Positions 22,851 through 34,620 are shown, counted from the stretch's first letter. The stretch is 64,000 nt of DNA from Anastrepha obliqua (GCF_027943255.1 NC_072897.1:41080044-41144043); one strand, 5' to 3'. Notes: generated from the letters alone by a model not told the origin. Numbers and translations: made by a program.

Positions 22851-23079
22851 ATAACACAACTTTAGCGAAATCCTCAACCATATGCGCGATTCTTCTAGCA
22901 GATAACAACACAGATAGAGTTATAGGCCGCAGAACGCGTTGTTCATAAGCAGCGACAATTGGGCAGCCCTACTACTTAGGACTGGTAGTGGCAGGCTAAT
23001 CAACTACCCTGGCGGTAATCTATCTGATTAACGTAAGCAACACAAGACAAAGCCTCAGATATACGATCTGACCTATGAT

Positions 23080-23510
23080 GACGACATTTTGCCAAGAGCT
23101 AATTACCGGCGACGTCAACACCAAACTGAAATGCAGGAAGAAAACCTACACACTGCGTAGACATAAGTGATTCAACGTTCAGCTGCTACGCTATCCTGCG
23201 GCCAGAAAAGAAATCAAAAGCGCCAGCAGGAGCAAACAATATGAGAAATCTCTACCGTATAGTTGGCCGCCTAACCAACCAGCAGATTATTATTAACTAG
23301 CGAATCAGAGATCTGAATGGTACTTTACTGACCTACAATGATGACCAGAACACTTTGAACAATTAGCAACATTGCTCTTAGTAGTGAATCTATCTTTGGA
23401 GTGGGCAGCAGATTAATCTTGTTCTAGTCTAGCGAAAATCAAGGATGCAGTTAAGGAGCTGAGGCTCATCAAAGCCGCGGGCGACCAGAACTATTTATCG
23501 CCGACCCGCA
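23080..23510 (+). pseudogene. LINE fragment, endonuclease-RT linker region
   Basis: Plus-strand phrases MRNLYRIVGRLT, IRDLNGTLLTYNDDQ and LAKIKDAVKELRLIKAAGD, in shifting frames, match the linker and RT entry of RTE/CR1-type LINEs (consensus KxxKAAGxDGL). It stops abruptly where BEL/Pao-like sequence begins. Confidence 0.5.
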
Positions 23511-23569
23511 CATTTCATAGAAAGCTCGGGCCAGGGTGTGTCTTGCGGTCGTGGTATCTCGTCATGGTT

Positions 23570-25020
23570 ATCATCCTACCCAACTACAGCAACAAAATTA
23601 CTTGAACCTCATGCAATGCGCTAATCATATAGTGCGTTCGGTTTGGGAGGTAGAAAACAGCCCAGTCGAAAAGCTACAAGGGAGCAAATCGATTGCGAAG
23701 CTCATTTCAAGGAGCATTACAGTCGTATGCTGACAGGCGAATATTCGGTACGCCTGCCTTTAAGCCTCAGCGTGCATCTACTTGGAGGCGCATACCAGAA
23801 GGCTTTGCGACGGTTCTTGGCTCTTGAAAGGCGCAATCACGAAGTGATTTCAGAATATTCAGCATTCATAAAGGAGTATCCTGAGTGCAATCACATGTTT
23901 CCAAGAATGACTGTATAACAACCAAATTCAGAGTAGTGATCGATGGCTCGGCGCTGACGAAAACGTATCAACGATACAGCCAAAGTTACCAGATACTCTC
24001 AGTCGCTTTCTATCACAACTGGTCGCACTGAGCGGAGACATTTGTATGATGTATCGCTGCATTAAAGTCCCAGCCCCTAATAATTACTTGCAGTGCATAT
24101 TTTTAAAGGACGACTCTCAAGATGACATCTAAATGTTCAACCTCGATACAATCATTTACGGCACAAAATCTGCACCATCTTTGGCAGTTCACACCATGCA
24201 TCAGTTTGCGGCTGATGAAACAGCTTCATATCCCTTGACACTACGATCATTTTACGCGATTTCTACATCGATGACTTAAAACCGGCTTGATACCATTAAC
24301 GACGTAAATAACATAATGCAATAAACCTCTGAGCTAGAAGGTAAAGGTAATTTTAAAATTAGGAAATGGTGCTCAAATGTACCAGAGGTGCTCAACAACA
24401 TGCCACACCCAGAAACCCATCAAATTTGATGATGGTAGTTACATCACAAAGACTCCAATGGCACCCCGATCCCGACCTTTTCCTATTTTCCCTTTCTGCA
24501 CGCCAGACAAACAAGAAAATATTTAAATGCTCAATTTTGTGAACAATTGCCCAATTTTATGACTAATGAGGAGAGGCTCGATTGGAATAAGGGTCTACCA
24601 ATGTCGCATTAAACAATTTGGCGGCGTCAGCCTCTCAGTATACGGCTCATCTATATATGTGTATTGTTTCCTGCCTACAGGAAAATGTTCGCACAACATT
24701 ACTCTGCTCAAAATCGAGGGTTGCACCCCTGAAAACGAGTACGACACCCATGCTTCACTACGAAGGCGGTCCATGTTAAACTCACCAAGGATCTGTTTTC
24801 TGAGTCGTACCTAGCTGCGCTGAGGCGATTTTATTCTATACGTGGCAAACCAATGGTCATCTGGTACGATAACACCAAACATTTTTTTACACCTTGAAGC
24901 AGCAAATGTCTCATCGAAAGAATTGGTTGGAAGTTTATACCACCAAGGCCTCCGCTCTTTGGAGGCCTTTTGGGGGCCCTCAATCTAACTGGCGAAATTC
25001 TTCCTCTGCCGAGTTTTTGG
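23570..25020 (+). pseudogene. pol: BEL/Pao retrotransposon pol remnant
   Basis: Plus strand, many frame changes. The RT N-terminal region has VRSVWEVENSP, EQIDCEAHFKEHYSR, GAYQKALRRFLALERR and FRVVIDGSA. The RT core has MYRCIKVPAPNNYLQCIFLK and IIYGTKSAPSLAVHTMHQFA near 24060-24210, then FYAISTSMT at the catalytic box position. Integrase words RRFYSIRGKPMVIWYDN and FIPPRPPLFGGLLGALN lie at 24820-24990. These orders and phrases are characteristic of BEL/Pao rather than gypsy. Everything between RT and integrase is shortened. Confidence 0.75.
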
Positions 25021-25060
25021 TGTAGCATTGCTTATCTTTGATGAACTGAGGATTCTTGTA

Positions 25061-26001
25061 AAGGGTGGTTAAATTTTAAGGGCCGATGTTGAAGGTAAAC
25101 CACACCTAAACGTCAAGTTTTTTTCTGCATTTTATTTTACATTTTTCAATTTCAGACTAACTCAATTTGAAGCAAGGAAAGGTACACAATCGGGAAACGC
25201 GTTAAAGTTATTCAGGCGTATTATGAAAACGGGCGTTCAAATCAAAATGCATATCGCGCACTTCGTAAATAAAATCGTCTTCAGTGATGAGGCACATTTT
25301 CATCTCAGTGGATTCGTCAATAAGCAAAATTGCCGCATTTGGGCGAATGATAATCCAAGAGTGATTGCCGAAAAACCAATGCATCCACAAAGAGTGACTG
25401 TTTGGTGCGGTTTATGGACCGGCGGCATCATTGGGCCGTATTTTTTCCAAAATGAGGCCGGTCAGGCAGTTACTGTGAATAGTGTTCGCTATCGTGAGAT
25501 GATAACGAACTTTTTATGGCCCGAAGTGGAAGATATGGATGTGGACGATATGTAGTTTCAACAGGACGGTGCCATTTATCACACAGCTAACGAAACAATG
25601 GCTCTTTTGCGCGAAAAATTTGATGGCCGAGTAATCTCACGTCGCGGCGATGTCAATTGGCCGCCAAGATCATGTGATTTGATACCATTGAACTTCTTTC
25701 TTTGGGGTTATTTGAAAGAAAAGGTGTACGTCGATAAGCCAGCAACAATTCAAGAGCTAAAGGATAAGATAATTCGACACTTTAACGGCTTAGAACCTCA
25801 ATCATGCCTCAGCGTCATCGAAAATTTGGACCATCGGATGGAGGTGTGTCGCCGAGATCGCGGCGGCCATTTGGCCGATATTTTATTCCGTACATAATTG
25901 AGCCACACCAATATTATCATAATAAAGAGAAATGATAATTAATTCTTTGTAATTGTATTCTATTCAAAATCAACACCGGCCCTTAAAACTTAACCACCCT
26001 T
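25061..26001 (+). mobile_element. DD41D mariner, 941 bp, internally deleted
   Basis: Inverted termini of ~31 bp (outer end AAGGGTGGTTAA) differ at two or three positions and are flanked by TA at 25059-25060 and 26002-26003. The right TA is shared with the mariner remnant starting at 26004. It lies next to the end of the BEL/Pao remnant. Confidence 0.88.
25165..25897 (+). pseudogene. DD41D transposase with N-terminal deletion and one nonsense codon
   Basis: An N-terminal start (KVIQAYYENGRSNQNAYRAL) is joined out of frame to NKIVFSDEAHFHLSGFVNKQ. From there the frame is open to the end (DILFRT, 25897) except for TAG at 25553-25555, which replaces the Trp of DDMWFQQDGA. Catalytic Asp residues in SDEAHF, FQQDGAIYHTA and PPRSCDLIPLNFF: the last Asp is replaced by Asn. 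It carries the same missing N-terminal middle as the copies at 7063 and 50161. Confidence 0.85.
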
Positions 26002-26003
26002 TA

Positions 26004-27063
26004 CATTCTGTCAAAAAAATATCGGGAACCGTTCATTTAAAAAGCGCGCGTACACATATGTCTACTTTTTTTGCTGGAATGTTGGTACAACTATATAGTG
26101 TCGCAGAGTTTGAGCGTGATCTGTCAATTAGCCTGTTTTTGGCATTTAATTATTATATATTAGACAACCGCAGGTGTGCTCTGCGATTTTCACTATGGAT
26201 AAAAATATCGAATAAAGAATTTGTCTTAAATTTTGTGTATTTGAACAAGATTTCGTGTGCCGAATCGTTTCAATGCTGCAAAAAGACTATGGCAAGTGTG
26301 CTTCATCAAAAACACGGATCTACGAGTGGTATAAGGCTTTGGCGGAGAGCCGAGAAGTCGTGAAAGATTTGCCCCGATCTGGCCGCCCATCAACGTCTTC
26401 AACGGATGAAAATCGACAAAGTCAAAAACATGGTGCGGGAAAACCATCATTTAAGTTTCAGGGAGGTAGCTCGTGACGCGTAACGCGGGTCTCACGAATC
26501 AATTTGTTACATTTTACACCATCATTTGGGCATGAGACGCGTGGCTACTCGACTCGTTTCAAGAGAGTTGAATTTCTTTCAAAAAATTTATCAGAGGAAG
26601 GTGGCTGAAGACGTGCTTGAGCAAGTGAATTCGGACACAACGTTTATCCAGCGTATCATAACAGGTGACGATACTTGCGTTTTACATGCAAACTAGTCAA
26701 CAGGCGACTGAAGGGCGCTATCCGCGTGAGCCGAAGCCCAAAAAACCACGTCAAAGTTGGTTAAGATGGTGTTGTGCACTCGAAATTCGTTCTAAATGGT
26801 TCTACGGTAAATGAAGAATATTATTTGGAAGTTATGCGACGTTTGAGAGAGAATGTGCGTAGGAAACGTCACACTTTGTGGAAGGAAAACTCATGAACCT
26901 TACACCATAATAATGCACCGCCTCACAAGGCTCATATTGTGAACACTTTTTTGACCAAAAACTCGACAAATATCATCGAACAGAACAACCACCGTATTCA
27001 CCGGATTTAGCCCCCTGTGACTTTTTCCTCTCTCCAAAACTTAAATAGCCACTCCGTGGGGCT
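26004..27063 (+). pseudogene. mariner (DD34D-type) transposase pseudogene, 3' end lost
   Basis: It starts with a terminus-like CATTCTGTCAAAAAAATATC at 26004. The transposase reads NIEQRICLKF near 26205, then CRIVSMLQKDYGKCASSKTR and YEWYKALAESREVVKDLPRS, REVARD, ITGDDTC (first Asp near 26660), HHNNAPPHKA (second Asp changed to Asn, near 26910) and PYSPDLAPCDFFLSPKLK (third, near 27020). Stops and shifts are frequent. It is cut at about 27063, where a LOA-type LINE begins. Confidence 0.78.
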
Positions 27064-27379
27064 AGGTGCTTGTTCTCACTGTATGAGTCTTTCTTAGGAC
27101 TGACTATGACTACTATGAGGACGGCACAGGGCGGAGATATGCGCAATACAGAGGGTTACTCCAACCCCATAGCCTCTACTAAGCCAAGACCGTTAGTGCG
27201 TGATGAAGAATCACATCCTGCCCGAGGTAACTCTGCTACTTAACTCAGTAAGATCCCTTGCTGTCGGTTGACAATTAGAGTGAATACTGAGTTAAAACAG
27301 AACACTACGGATTTAGATTAGAACTATCAATAATGGGTTCCTCTTCAACAGTGGCTCCCTTGAAGAGTATTAATAGGGC

Positions 27380-28802
27380 CACCAAACGGAAATGATTTCA
27401 AGCTACAAACCACTACAGGACTACTCTGCACGGGGCCCCACACTTGTGGCAACCCTCCCGCTGGTTCTCCAGCGGCTTGGTCATCGGATGTGCAGGCCCA
27501 AAACTCATTCACCACCAAGACGACCAGGGCTGATAATCAGGGCCCTGGAGGAAGCAAGCTACTGGTTGAGGATGGACACTTATTGGACGGTGCATCCTCG
27601 TCAGGTTCTATACGTAGCTCTATAGAGAGCCTGTTACTGGGCGAAAATGACGCAGACGTGGTTATGACGCAGGTAACTCCTGCTTGTCATGTCACCACGA
27701 CTGAGAAACCCAATTTGATTCCTCTCCTGGCACCAGTTTTGGCGACTGTTGGGGATATGGTTATTCCGAGTTCACGCTCAGAAAGTACCCGCACACCAAT
27801 GGCCATGGAAAAGATGTCAGCTTCAGGAGAAAATCTATCTAATACACAGAAGAAGCGGCAAAGGCAGAGGAACGCGAGAAGGCAAGAAAAATAGTAGGTA
27901 TGACTACGGCTAACGTAGCTATGCCAACTGCTACTCGAGCCGGAGTTGCGGCTCATCTGTCTTCGTCCACTCCTGTAGGCGGATCTGGAAAGAGGAACAG
28001 ATCTGATGATGACCCATTTGATCTGGCCACCTTGACAGATGAAGCGACGGTGAGCGCACCAGTTGGCACTAGGAAGAAGAAAAGGAGGAGGTGTAATAAA
28101 CCGGAATCCGAAGTAAGCAACCTTAGACAACAGGTTGTAGTGACTGCAGGAGGAGTCTCTTGCAGTAATCGAGTACTTGGTAGTAATACCAACGAATCCA
28201 GTGGAACGAGTGCCACGAGGGCTAAGAGCACAGTCGCGAGCGCGAAACCGGGCCCGCCTATTGATCCGTTATTGTTCGTTGGATATAACTATGCTGCGGC
28301 AGCAGCCAGGGGCATGATGGTGGAGATCTGTGGCGATGGGCATATCCAATTGTCCCAAAAACAATTGGATTTTGTCGACAGCGATTCGAGCGAATGAGAG
28401 TTGAGCAAGGTATCTTGAAGGTGCAATGCTCAAACACTCAGTCGCTCGAATGGCTGACCAAAACTGTGGCTGCGATGCCAACGTTTGAAGGATGTAAGTT
28501 TGTCATTCGGCAAACGTACAAAATTCAAAAACTGGTGAGGTTTGTGCATGTTGATCTCTGGGCCTTCAAGGGAGCCGCATGCGATCATCTCCAGGCTTCA
28601 TGCCCTGAACGAGGGACTTAATGCGAAGCACTGGGGATCATACCACTATACCAAAGCGGGGACGGATCCTAAATATGGAAACTGTTCCCACTTGGTTCTT
28701 GGAGTTGATCCAAAATCGTTGAAGGTCATACGGCCGAGGTTTGAAATGCGCCTATATTTGAATCTGGGACGGATACTAGTTACCGTCCTCGACTCAGTGT
28801 AA
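27380..28802 (+). pseudogene. LOA-type LINE ORF1 (DUF4780-like C-terminus), copy A
   Basis: Fragments in three frames: a Ser/Thr-rich N-terminal part with RSESTRTPMAMEKMSASGEN and a basic QKKRQRQRNARRQEK (to 27894); GKRNRSDDDPFDLATL and RKKKRRRCNKPE (27900-28397); then a folded part beginning GILKVQCSNTQSLEWL (28400) and LVLGVDPKSLKVIRPRF to VTVLDSV (28802). The last part matches the DUF4780-type domain I know from insect LINE ORF1s. No CCHC knuckles. Probably an RNA-binding ORF1 protein. Breaks lie near 27896, 28396 and 28600. Confidence 0.65.
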
Positions 28803-28812
28803 GGTTGGAATA

Positions 28813-29433
28813 ATGGCTGTCCATATGACATCAAATATTTCATTTACGCAAATTAACTTGCAGCATAGTATATCGGCTACGGCTCTTTTATGCCGCAGTC
28901 AAGCGAAACTGCACACAAATCCTCACATAATACAGGGAGATATAAAGTGGGGGTCTATCCTTTATAAAGAGGGAGAGGTCTATCCGCGTACGTGTATTAT
29001 TATGCCGAAAGCGGTTGATTGCACTTTGTTAAGACAATTCTGCTGTCAATACTTAGTTCCGGTCAAAATAAAGTATCGATTAGAGGGGAAAGAAGTAGAG
29101 ACAATTGTCGTCTCGGCCTATTTTCCTTGCGACTCCATTCTCCCTCCCCCTACGAGGGAGTTTATGGAAGTTGTAAGATATGCTGAATCCATGGGATTCG
29201 GTCTAATTGTGGAATGTGACGCAAATTCACAGAACACACTCTGGAGTAGCACAAAATGTAACTTGAGGGGGCATAAACTCATGGACTTCATTCTGTCATC
29301 TCGCTTGGTCATACAGAACGTTGGCACCAGTCCGACTTTTGTGACCAGCAGAAGGCAGGAAGTGATTGATGTGACATTATCTAATGATGGAAAGTACTCG
29401 ATAAAGATTCCCTGTCGGACCATCGTTATATAG
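28813..29433 (+). pseudogene. LOA-type LINE ORF2, endonuclease domain, copy A
   Basis: The frame opens MAVHMTSNISFTQINLQHS, passes VVSAYFPCDS (near 29115) and LIVECDANSQNTLWSS (near 29205), and ends in ...TSRRQEVIDVTLSN before a frameshift near 29420. These are APE-type endonuclease motifs. About 60 residues after the start are shortened relative to copy C at 40090-40250. The RT that should follow is deleted. Confidence 0.7.
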
Positions 29434-29499
29434 AGTTCAGGCTTGTGGCCGAGACAACCTCGATTCCGCATCGATTCAACTATGGATTGAGGACTTCAA

Positions 29500-29863
29500 G
29501 AGGTCTACCCACAGAGGTCGTTGGTCTGAGTTGAATTCGTGCAGAGTAGCCAACTGCTTTGTGAAAAAACCAAACAGGAAAACAGCGACCTTTCTCCTAA
29601 AACTCATCAGGAAGGACCTGAGAGTATTGGTGGGTGTAATCATAGGGCACAACGTCTGTGGGATCGTGGACAGCCCGATATGCCTATCCTGTCTTGAGAA
29701 TGATGACACTGCAGAGCATTTTCTCTGTAGTTGCCTTGCATTTTCCAGAATCAGACTTAGGATATTGGGTTGCGATACACTGAGTATGGACAAAGTTCAT
29801 ACTCTTCCTCTTCCGGATGTCTTAAAATTCATCAATGAATCCAAGAGATTTGTGGAAGAGTGA
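29500..29863 (+). pseudogene. LOA-type LINE ORF2 C-terminus, copy A
   Basis: LRVLVGVIIGHNVCGIVDSP, then ICLSCLENDDTAEHFLCSCL, is the Cys/His-containing C-terminal region found after RNase H in LOA and I-group ORF2s. It ends KFINESKRFVEE at 29863. It directly follows the endonuclease part with no RT between. Confidence 0.65.
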
Positions 29864-30039
29864 CCTCAAACTATTGTAATTTATCCGTTTTTACCATCCA
29901 CCTTTTATCTTTCCAATCTCTATTATTTCTACTGATATCTATCCGGGTTTAGTACAATGGTCTACTGACTGAGTGCTTGGACTTGTCCAGCCCCCCGCAA
30001 ATCTAATCTAATCTGCCTATTATTAGGGAACATAAAATA

Positions 30040-30302
30040 GCTATAATATGTATATTCTTATCGCTTAGTTTTAGAATATGTAATGATGTAGATTACAACA
30101 TTTAAATGGAATGCATACTGTTGCTATGGATACCAATTGCGTATGCAGTTAATTTTGTACCTGGCTGAAGCTTATCTGCTTCAAAAGGACTATTTATAAT
30201 TTATTCTTATCGCTAAGACTTAGAGTATGTAATGATGTAGATTACATCATTTTAATGGAATGCATACTGTTGCAAAGGATACCAATTGTGTATGCAGTTA
30301 AC
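30040..30302 (+). repeat. Tandem duplication, ~149-bp period, two copies
   Basis: TTCTTATCGCT...GTAATGATGTAGATTACA...GGAATGCATACTGTTGC...GTATGCAGTTAA occurs at 30055-30153 and again from 30204 with about 10% differences. A short palindromic element (TGTAATGATG...TTACATCAT) sits inside each. No coding content; possibly the end of an unrecognised DNA transposon. Confidence 0.7.
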
Positions 30303-30362
30303 TCGTGCACTTGACGCACGCTGCGGCTATCGAGCCTTTAGAAAGGCATATTTACATACATA

Positions 30363-31240
30363 CAGGGTTGGCCATATTAAACTGACCCATGTGATTATTA
30401 AAAAAATATGGAAAAAGAAACATTTTTTTGTGTTTCATTGTGAAAAACATTTAATTTAGTTCAAGGAGATTCGTTTACATCACTTTTTGAATATGATATC
30501 GCGCAAGTGGTCGCCCTTAGCTCGTATAGCGTAATGTGCCCGTTTTTCGGCGTTTTCCATAGTTTTGGCCAGCGTCTCGGCCGATATGGCGGCTATTTCC
30601 CGTCGGATATTGGCCTTAAGTGCGCCTAGTGTCTTTGGTTTGTTGACGTAAACCTTAGATTTCAAATAGCCCCAAAGAAAAAAGTCCGGTGGCGTCAAAT
30701 CCGGTGATCGTGGCGGCCAGTCAAAATCGCCGCTTTTTGGTATCAAACGGCCAGGGAACAAAGTCTTCAATAAGTTGACGGTGGCTCGTGCTGTGTGTGG
30801 TGGTGCGCCATCTTGCTGAAACCAGAAGTGCTCCATACCATTTTCACGAACAATCGGCATCACCAAATCGGTTATCATGGCCCGATAACGCTCTTGATTG
30901 ACGGTCAATGGTTGGTGTTGACCATTTTCAAAGAAGAACGGCCCAATGACCATATCAGCGCAAATGCCACACCAGACTGTAACTTTTTGGTCGTGGAGAG
31001 GTACCTCTTCAATAATTTGAGGGTTTTCAGTGGCGTAGAAACGGCAATTTTGCTTATTTACGGTTCCGTTCAAGGAGAAATGGGCCTCATCACTCATAAT
31101 GATTTGATGCCATTTCACGCATACTGGATCTCTTGTACAATAATTTTTTGTGTGCCCATGAGAAGACTATGCAGTTCATTAGCTTTTGCATATTGTAAAT
31201 GGCTTAATTGTTATCATTTGCTTGTAGTTCGATAAAAAAT
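30363..31240 (-). mobile_element. DD41D mariner (PPHTA subfamily), one terminus recognised
   Basis: The left end at 30363 (CAGGGTTGGCCATATTAAAC, preceded by TA) matches the right end of the copy at 12795-13592 in inverse. The opposite terminus is not found before a LOA-type fragment at about 31250, so this copy seems truncated at the transposase N-terminal side. Confidence 0.7.
30480..31118 (-). pseudogene. DD41D transposase, catalytic domain complete, N-terminus missing
   Basis: An open frame of 212 codons: MKWHQIIMSDEAHFSLNGTV (first Asp), FQQDGAPPHTARATVN (second), PPRSPDLTPPDFFLWGYLK (third), ending HLRDIIFKK. There are 41 residues between the second and third Asp. No internal stop. The DNA-binding N-terminus is absent upstream, so it cannot work alone. 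Confidence 0.88.
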
Positions 31241-31269
31241 AAAGCACGTCCGATACGCACTGGCAGCAC

Positions 31270-31810
31270 AGTGATTGAGGACAGCCAATGACCAGTACAA
31301 GATATCAGCCATGACTGAGGTAAATGGTCTATATACCATTAGGACCAAGTCATCAGCATGCTACTGCCTTAACCTCACTCTTAATTCACTGAGGTAGACC
31401 TTCGACAATGGCAACTAGCCAAAGCAGAGGCGAAAGGGCATCACCCTACGGTGAATTTTTTGCCCTCCAAAGTGAATTGTTTCCCTTCCAGATTATTGGT
31501 GGCTAGGCTGGCATGACGAAGTTTAACCTAAGCTACTTTTAAAATTATTATGCTAAGTGAAGCTCACCTAAGTCTTCTTCATGGCCGCCCAGGGCTACAA
31601 GGATTCCATGAACCCCCTGGGCTTTGGAAGTGCGTCCGTCACAAGCGGTCGCAGTTCGTCGAGCAGTTGGTTGGTTTCTTCCGCAATTTCGTCAAAGTTG
31701 CCATCTGGGTAATAGACGAAGACCTTAACTTTGGGGACCCTGAGGCCAAAAAGGGTAACTGCGCGTTTCTTGATAACGACTTAGTAAAACTCACCCAAAC
31801 TTGGTACACG
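31270..31810 (-). pseudogene. LOA-type LINE fragment, copy D (ORF1 end joined to RT piece)
   Basis: On the minus strand an ORF1 end (VKVFVYYPDGNFDEIAEETN then LLDELRPLVTDA, about 31780-31600) is followed by a short RT piece (GDALSPLLWLVAIVEGL near 31450-31400). The intervening endonuclease is deleted. Confidence 0.6.
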
Positions 31811-31959
31811 TGTTGGTCAGTTCTTGTTGGAATTAACTTAATTTTGAAAAGCAAGATAACAATATTTTTTTACAGAAATGATAGGATAATCAAAAATCTT
31901 TACTTGTGCCTAAGTAACCTCAAGCGTAAAATATTCTTTAAAAAAATTCCATGAAACAT

Positions 31960-33065
31960 GTTTTGGCCTGCTGTTGTTTCTGGATATTAAAGCGCAACTT
32001 ATCAATTTTATATCCAAACCTACTTGGTGTAACGAAAAATGTATGCTATAGAAAGTGTTTAAAAATAAAATGAAAATTGTGCTCGTGTCGATTTCATTGA
32101 TATATTATTTTTCCTATCATCTTGTGCCATCTTAAATTTCATAATACTTATTATATTCCATTTAATCTTTATGATAGTAAATATATTAAATTAAGGGGCT
32201 AGGTGCTGCAAACCTGAAAACAAGATCGATATTTCCCGGTGTACTATTTATACTTATTACGGCAGTAAATGAATGAATATTACTATATTTTGCCTTATAT
32301 TAAGAACCTTGTCATATGGAGAACTTAAATGTCGAAACTTTTAAGCAGTACAGGGCAGAGAAGATTGTGGAATTGTATTCGTGTTCTACATACCAAATAC
32401 TGCTAACTCAGTTTTTATTAGTGAAGTATGCAGAAAAGTGTATTTTTGAAATATTAATATTTTCGCAATCGATTAGAACCTATCATTGTACCAAGACATA
32501 ATTATCTTGTTTCAGTAAAAATGTTTTTTGTTAGTTTTGACAAACATAACTTTAAATAAGATGTGTTTAAATTACATATCTAAATATTTCTTCATCTTTC
32601 TAAATAATCAACTTTAGTTATACCCGAAGATATTATAAATATAAGCAAGCACAGTTACTTGCTTGACTGAACATAAAAATACTAGGAACCCTACACTCCG
32701 CCAATAGACGTTATACCCAACGTATACGTAACTGAAACTGTTAATTTCAAAATGTCATAACTTTTTTTTTTAAAATCGCACAATAATTTAAAAAAATGGG
32801 TTTTAAAGCTAAAGAGTTTTACTATGCGACCTTTTCGTCGAAAATTGAAAAAAAAATTTTTCTATCCCAAAAAAAATTATCAAAAATGGCTAAAATGGCC
32901 ATTTTTTGACCTTTTAGGCTTTATTTACCAAAAATACTGACGTGATGGAGCATTTTGAAGGTCAGATTCGTTTTCAGCGCATAAAAAACTACAAGAAAAA
33001 AGTACAGCCATTCTAGAAACTGAAAAAAGTTAAATTTCGCAGGCCTGTGTAATTTAATGTTTGAA
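31960..33065. other. 1.1-kb AT-rich gene-free stretch
   Basis: Low-complexity sequence with A and T runs, e.g. 32755-32950. Short ORFs have no family resemblance. 32760-33050 resembles the interior of MITE-like elements (repeated AAAATGGC words), but no inverted termini were found. Confidence 0.35.
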
Positions 33066-33490
33066 GATTATTTCATGCAAATGTTGACAGCGACTGCGCT
33101 TCAAATGGTCCATCCGCTTTGTTCAATTTTGGCATACTCTTTCCAATGTTTCGGCCGGTATCTCACATATAAATGCTTTAATGTTGTCTTCCAATGCGTT
33201 AATTGAAGTAGGCTTGTCTGAATAGACATGAGCTTTTACATAGCCCCACAAAAAATAATCTAAAGGCGTTATATCGCACGATCTGGGTGGCTAATTGACA
33301 GGTCCCGAACGTGAAATAAAATGTTCACCGAACTCGCCAAGTCCATTGTTACGCGTGCTGTGTGGCATGTGCCACCGTCCAGCCCATAAACCGCACCAAA
33401 CTGTGACCTTTTCCGGATACATTGGTAGCCCTTACAATTCTTCTGGCTGATCTTCACTACAAAATCGACAATTTTGGTTAAATTTAATTT
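33066..33490 (-). pseudogene. DD41D mariner fragment, same subfamily as 10827-11193
   Basis: The minus strand carries the C-terminal catalytic end (near 33290-33100), the second-Asp region and the NQNC...SEDQPEEL region (near 33480-33400). Bases 33300-33360 match 10835-10895 closely. An internal deletion joins the CHTAR box to the WAG segment near 33380. Confidence 0.65.
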
Positions 33491-33518
33491 TTTACATAAA
33501 TGACTAAAATTAAGTACC

Positions 33519-33775
33519 GGTAGCCGTTGCCGAAAGAGTTAGAACATGATAACAATTCAGAAGTGCGTAGGTTCGAATCTCCGTGTGTGAAACTCCAAAT
33601 AATAGAAAAAAATTGTTTTCTAATAGCGGTCGCCCCTCAGCAGGCAATGGCAACCCTTTGAGTGACGACGAAAAAGCTCATCATAAAAATATCATCTGCC
33701 GTTCCGAGTCGGCTTATAACTGTAGGTCCGTCCATTTGCAGAACATCTTTAAGATGCGCGCAACAATAGGAGTTT
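33519..33775 (+). repeat. tRNA-derived SINE, family B, copy with tRNA-like head
   Basis: A tRNA-like head (GGTAGCCGTTGCCGAAAGAG near 33520, B box GGTTCGAATCTCC at 33571-33583) is followed by a body with CTAATAGCGGTCGCCCCTC, GCCGTTCCGAGTCGGC and TGTAGGTCCGTCCATTTG. The body recurs at 40570-40815 (minus) and 48900-49070 (plus). This is the only copy here with the pol III promoter head. Confidence 0.75.
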
Positions 33776-34029
33776 AACATTCAAAAAAGTGTCAGGCCCT
33801 TGCCGTTAATAAAATATCTTGCATAGAGGAAAATGCAGAGGCTATCAGAGTTCTAACAAACATGTATAGTGTAAAAGCTACAGATGCCTTTGTTAATGCA
33901 CTCACAGGTGATTTGCCTAGACTCCTGGCTGTGAGCAACCAAAGAGTCGTCTACATTCACTCCACCTTTGTGAAATCACTGAGAATAAGATTAACTTCTC
34001 GTCCCACAATAGAGCACAGTTGGCAGCAT

Positions 34030-34620
34030 CATTTCTTCTTCTTAATTGGCGCGATAACCGCTTACGCGATTTTGGCCGAATTTAGCAAAGCGCGCCAGTC
34101 GTTTCTTTCTCGTGCTAACCGGCACCAGCTGGACATACCCAGTGAAGCCAAGTCCTTCTCCACCTAATCTTTCCAACGCAGAGGAGGCATTCCTCTTCAT
34201 CTGCTACCACCAGCTGGTACCGCATCGAATGATTTCAGAGCAGGAACGTTTGTATGCATTCGGATGACATGACCCAGCCAGCGTAGCCGTTGGATCTTTA
34301 TTCGCCGCGCTATGTTTATCTCGTCGTAAAACTCATACCGCTCATCTTTCCACCGCCTGCGATTTTCGCAGTTTCCATCGTGGAAAGATCTAAAAATCTT
34401 GCTCAGAATCTTTCTCTCAAACACTCCAAGCGTCGCTTCATCGGATGTTGTCATCGTCCACGCTTCTGCGCCATACGTTAGGACGGGCATGATGAGAGTC
34501 TTGTAGAGTGTTTGTTTTGTTTGACAAGAGAGGAGTTTACTACTCAGTTACCTACTTAGTCAAAAGTAGCACTTGTTGGCAAGAGAGATTCCACGTTGGA
34601 TTTCCAGGCTGACATTGTTA
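34030..34620 (-). pseudogene. RTE-type LINE 3' fragment, copy 1
   Basis: The minus strand reads PVLTYGAEAWTMTTSDEATL, VFERKILSKIF and RIKIQRLRWLGHVIRM (34490-34250), the RT thumb/C-terminal signature of RTE-type LINEs. The plus-strand end near 34050 (CGCTTACGCGATTTTGGCCG) is shared with 51750-51780, marking the common 3' end. Confidence 0.75.

Larger units (their letters stand above)
27064..30016 (+). mobile_element. LOA-type LINE, copy A, RT and RNase H deleted
   Basis: It comprises 5' leader-like sequence (27064-27380), ORF1 fragments (27380-28802), the ORF2 endonuclease (28813-29433), then a jump to the ORF2 C-terminus (29531-29863) and a short TCTAA-type tail near 29999-30016. About 2 kb of RT and RNase H is missing. 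Its sequences recur at 31270-31800, 34640-38980 and 39000-43450. Confidence 0.75.

Noticed and set aside
27687..28231. Minus ORFs of 147 and 92 residues
   Set aside because: They are shadows opposite the LOA-type ORF1 of copy A.
30040..30302. Possible CRISPR-like direct repeats
   Set aside because: Only two long diverged copies without spacer structure in a eukaryotic TE region; simple tandem duplication.
33571..33583. Possible functional tRNA gene
   Set aside because: The B box is good, but no cloverleaf or acceptor-stem pairing could be drawn, and the downstream body is repeated elsewhere; it is a SINE head.
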